Shown here: positions 62,541 to 64,000 of the stretch, piece by piece
Layout of the letters: each line of letters starts with the position of its first letter
How positions within the stretch are numbered: the first letter of the stretch is position 1
Assembly: GCF_015159595.1 (NCBI RefSeq)
Contig: NZ_CP063304.1
Span: 868,001-932,000 of the forward strand
Direction: 5' to 3'
DNA from: Blautia liquoris
GTDB lineage: Bacteria; Bacillota; Clostridia; Lachnospirales; Lachnospiraceae
Length of the DNA stretch: 64,000 nucleotides
Notes under the pieces: model-generated
What the model was told of the DNA's origin: nothing
What the model saw: the letters and a program-made list of their open reading frames with translations, nothing else
Databases searched by the model: none
Position numbers and translations under genes: made by a program

Positions 62541-63269
62541 ATGAAGATTGAGAAGATTAATGACAATCAGATTCGTTGTACGCTTACCAGCGATGATTTG
62601 GCAAATCGAGAGATTAAACTAAGTGAATTGGCTTATGGGACAGATAAAGCTAAGAATCTGTTTCAGGATATGATGCAGCAGGCACAAAGTGAGCTGGGAT
62701 TCGATTCCGATAATTCACCGCTTATGGTGGAGGCAATACCGGTATCACCAGACAGCATCATGCTGATCATCACCAAAGTCGAAGATCCGGAGGAATTAGA
62801 TACTCGTTTTTCCAAATTTGCACCGGATGCGGATGATAGTTTCAGCGCGAGTCTTCCGCAAATGACCGGAGCCGATGATATCATTGATATTTTTCATAAG
62901 CTGACTGAGGCAAAAAAGAATATTCAGGAGAAACAGGATGAGGAAGGTAAACAATCCGGGAAGGATACAAATGTTGACCTGATTCGTGCATTCCGTTTTC
63001 TGAGCTTGGATGAAGTGATAGATGCAGCACATGGGATTAACGGATATTTTGCCGGGGAGAACTCTTTGTATAGAGATACAAATCAGGATACTTTCCAGCT
63101 GATACTTCATCAAGGTGACAGCACACCGGAAGATTTTAACCGTGTGTGCAATATATTGTCAGAATATGGAACAGTTACAAAAGTTTCTGCTATATCGGAG
63201 GCATACTTAAGAGAACATGACAACCAGATTATCAGAAGAAATGCACTTCAACAGCTGATGAAATTATAA
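62541..63269 (+). CDS. mecA: Adaptor protein MecA for ClpC
   Basis: 242 residues from ATG 62541; the frame is open further upstream but only here is there an AAAAAGG site. N-terminal substrate-binding domain MKIEKINDNQIRCTLTSDDL...; an acidic linker near 95-140; C-terminal ClpC-binding domain with AFRFLSLDEVIDAAHGI...GENSLYRD. MecA delivers regulators to ClpCP for degradation in Firmicutes. Length and both domains are typical. Confidence 0.93.
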   Translation: MKIEKINDNQIRCTLTSDDLANREIKLSELAYGTDKAKNLFQDMMQQAQSELGFDSDNSPLMVEAIPVSPDSIMLIITKVEDPEELDTRFSKFAPDADDSFSASLPQMTGADDIIDIFHKLTEAKKNIQEKQDEEGKQSGKDTNVDLIRAFRFLSLDEVIDAAHGINGYFAGENSLYRDTNQDTFQLILHQGDSTPEDFNRVCNILSEYGTVTKVSAISEAYLREHDNQIIRRNALQQLMKL

Positions 63270-63286
63270 TGGCAAAGCAAAAAGCA

Positions 63287-63318
63287 AAAAACAGCCGCAT
63301 CATATGCGGCTGTTTTTT
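63287..63318. terminator. Terminator after mecA, usable from both strands
   Basis: AAAAACAGCCGCAT pairs with ATGCGGCTGTTTTTT around a CAT loop. Perfect stem with T runs on both sides; it also ends the convergent DUF1858 gene. Confidence 0.9.
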
Positions 63319-63329
63319 GCTGAAAATAT

Positions 63330-63542
63330 TTAATTTGCGGCTGTTTCGGCCAGATAATCGTTGATCTGATCTTGAAGGTCATTCGCATCGATTCCGTGAA
63401 CCATAGCTGCTTCTTCCAGTGTTTCTCCAAGAGAAGCAGGACAGCCTATACAATGCATCCCTGATCTCATCAGGATTGCAGGGATATTCTCATCTAATGT
63501 GATTAATTCACCAATGGTCATATCTTTAGAGACTTTAGCCAT
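63330..63542 (-). CDS. DUF1858 domain protein
   Basis: 70 residues from the ATG at 63542 (AAGGAGGA upstream on the minus strand). MTIGELITLDENIPAILMRSGMHCIGCPASLGETLEEAAMVHG is the DUF1858 domain with the HCIGCP Cys pair. Found alone in many anaerobes and fused to redox or hybrid-cluster proteins; exact role unknown, redox or metal binding is likely. Confidence 0.92.
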   Translation of the reverse strand: MAKVSKDMTIGELITLDENIPAILMRSGMHCIGCPASLGETLEEAAMVHGIDANDLQDQINDYLAETAAN

Positions 63543-64000
63543 AATAAGATTCCTCCTTGTAATTGTTTGGGTGGACAAGTGCATTCGCATGTCCGAATGC
63601 ATCTATCGTTATTATAATCCATCTGATATGATTACGCAAGTGATATTCACAAAAACTATACTGAAAAAGACCAGAATAAAATTTATAAAAAACACTTGAA
63701 AAAAACAAATATATGATTATAATAGACTATAAGAACAGAAAATAATGGGTACATGGTAAGAGAGGAAGTGAAGCCCCTTAACCAGTAGTCCAATTTTTTT
63801 ATACATATCAAATTTATTAGGCGATTCGCCATTTCAGTTTTTCTGACAGGATATCGAAAATAACATCTATTTTTTCCAGAAAAGATTAGGTTTTTAAACA
63901 GACCATGTATCCATTACCTTCGTTCTTAAAATCTACCGCAGGAATGGCGCATGTGTGTAATTCTTTATATGTCATGGGACATGTGCCAGACTAGAGAGAA
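63543..64000. other. Terminal region with no recognisable gene
   Basis: AT-rich promoter-like sequence lies before the DUF1858 gene (63543-63740). The last 250 bp contain short open frames on the minus strand (MTYKELHTCAIPAVDFKNEG, then a stop, then FLEKIDVIFDILSEKLKWRIA). No family is recognised. It could be a gene remnant or part of a gene continuing past the window. Confidence 0.4.

Overview
The window looks like chromosomal DNA of a gut-type Lachnospiraceae or related Clostridia. This rests on AGGAGG-type ribosome binding sites, a clostridial PPDK, a MecA adaptor, the ssb / gdpP-rplI-dnaB block, a class B sortase, dockerin and FIVAR modules on a secreted pectinase, and ABC sugar systems paired with a membrane-bound AraC-type sensor. 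The species cannot be named from the sequence alone.

Layout. (1) 1-2408 is the 3' part of ppdK. (2) 2.5-9.8 kb looks acquired. It holds an ABC-F remnant, a small excisionase-like HTH protein, a VanR/VanS-like two-component system, an operon of two MacB/FtsX-type permeases plus an ATPase, a likely conjugation-ATPase remnant, a broken membrane-protein gene and a DUF3267 zincin-like protein. Three 11-bp direct repeats before the transporter operon are the probable binding site of the response regulator. (3) 9.9-14.3 kb is a complete antimicrobial-peptide detoxification module of BceRS-BceAB type on the minus strand. (4) 14.5-20.0 kb has a PrpR-like regulator without visible GAFTGA, divergent from a LarA-family racemase, a glycerate kinase and a KdgT-family permease. 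(5) 20.4-28.1 kb is a complete Wadjet-type anti-plasmid system in the order jetD-jetA-jetB-jetC. (6) 28.2-28.9 kb holds a promoter with tandem 11-bp repeats and the C-terminal remnant of a sensor kinase.

(7) 28.9-55.7 kb is a pectin / rhamnogalacturonan utilisation locus. One large secreted GH28 with a dockerin is the only clearly exported enzyme. Two paralogous solute-binding lipoproteins flank a membrane AraC-type sensor and a serine hydrolase. One of them heads an operon with two permeases, a CE12-like acetylesterase and a GH43-ankyrin-GH43 protein. A pectin methylesterase and an ABC exporter lie on the minus strand. A cytoplasmic GH28, a GH105, a sugar isomerase-like protein, a phosphopantetheinyl transferase and a second serine hydrolase complete the locus. 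The implied route is light cutting outside, ABC import of oligosaccharides, and de-esterification and depolymerisation in the cytoplasm. A 38-bp element with 34 matches lies about 160 bp before both lipoprotein genes and is the best candidate for a shared operator.

(8) 55.7-63.6 kb is housekeeping: initiator tRNA, sortase B, DUF951, ssb, gdpP, rplI, dnaB, a MerR-type regulator, a ferredoxin, mecA and a DUF1858 protein. The last 450 bp show no recognisable gene.
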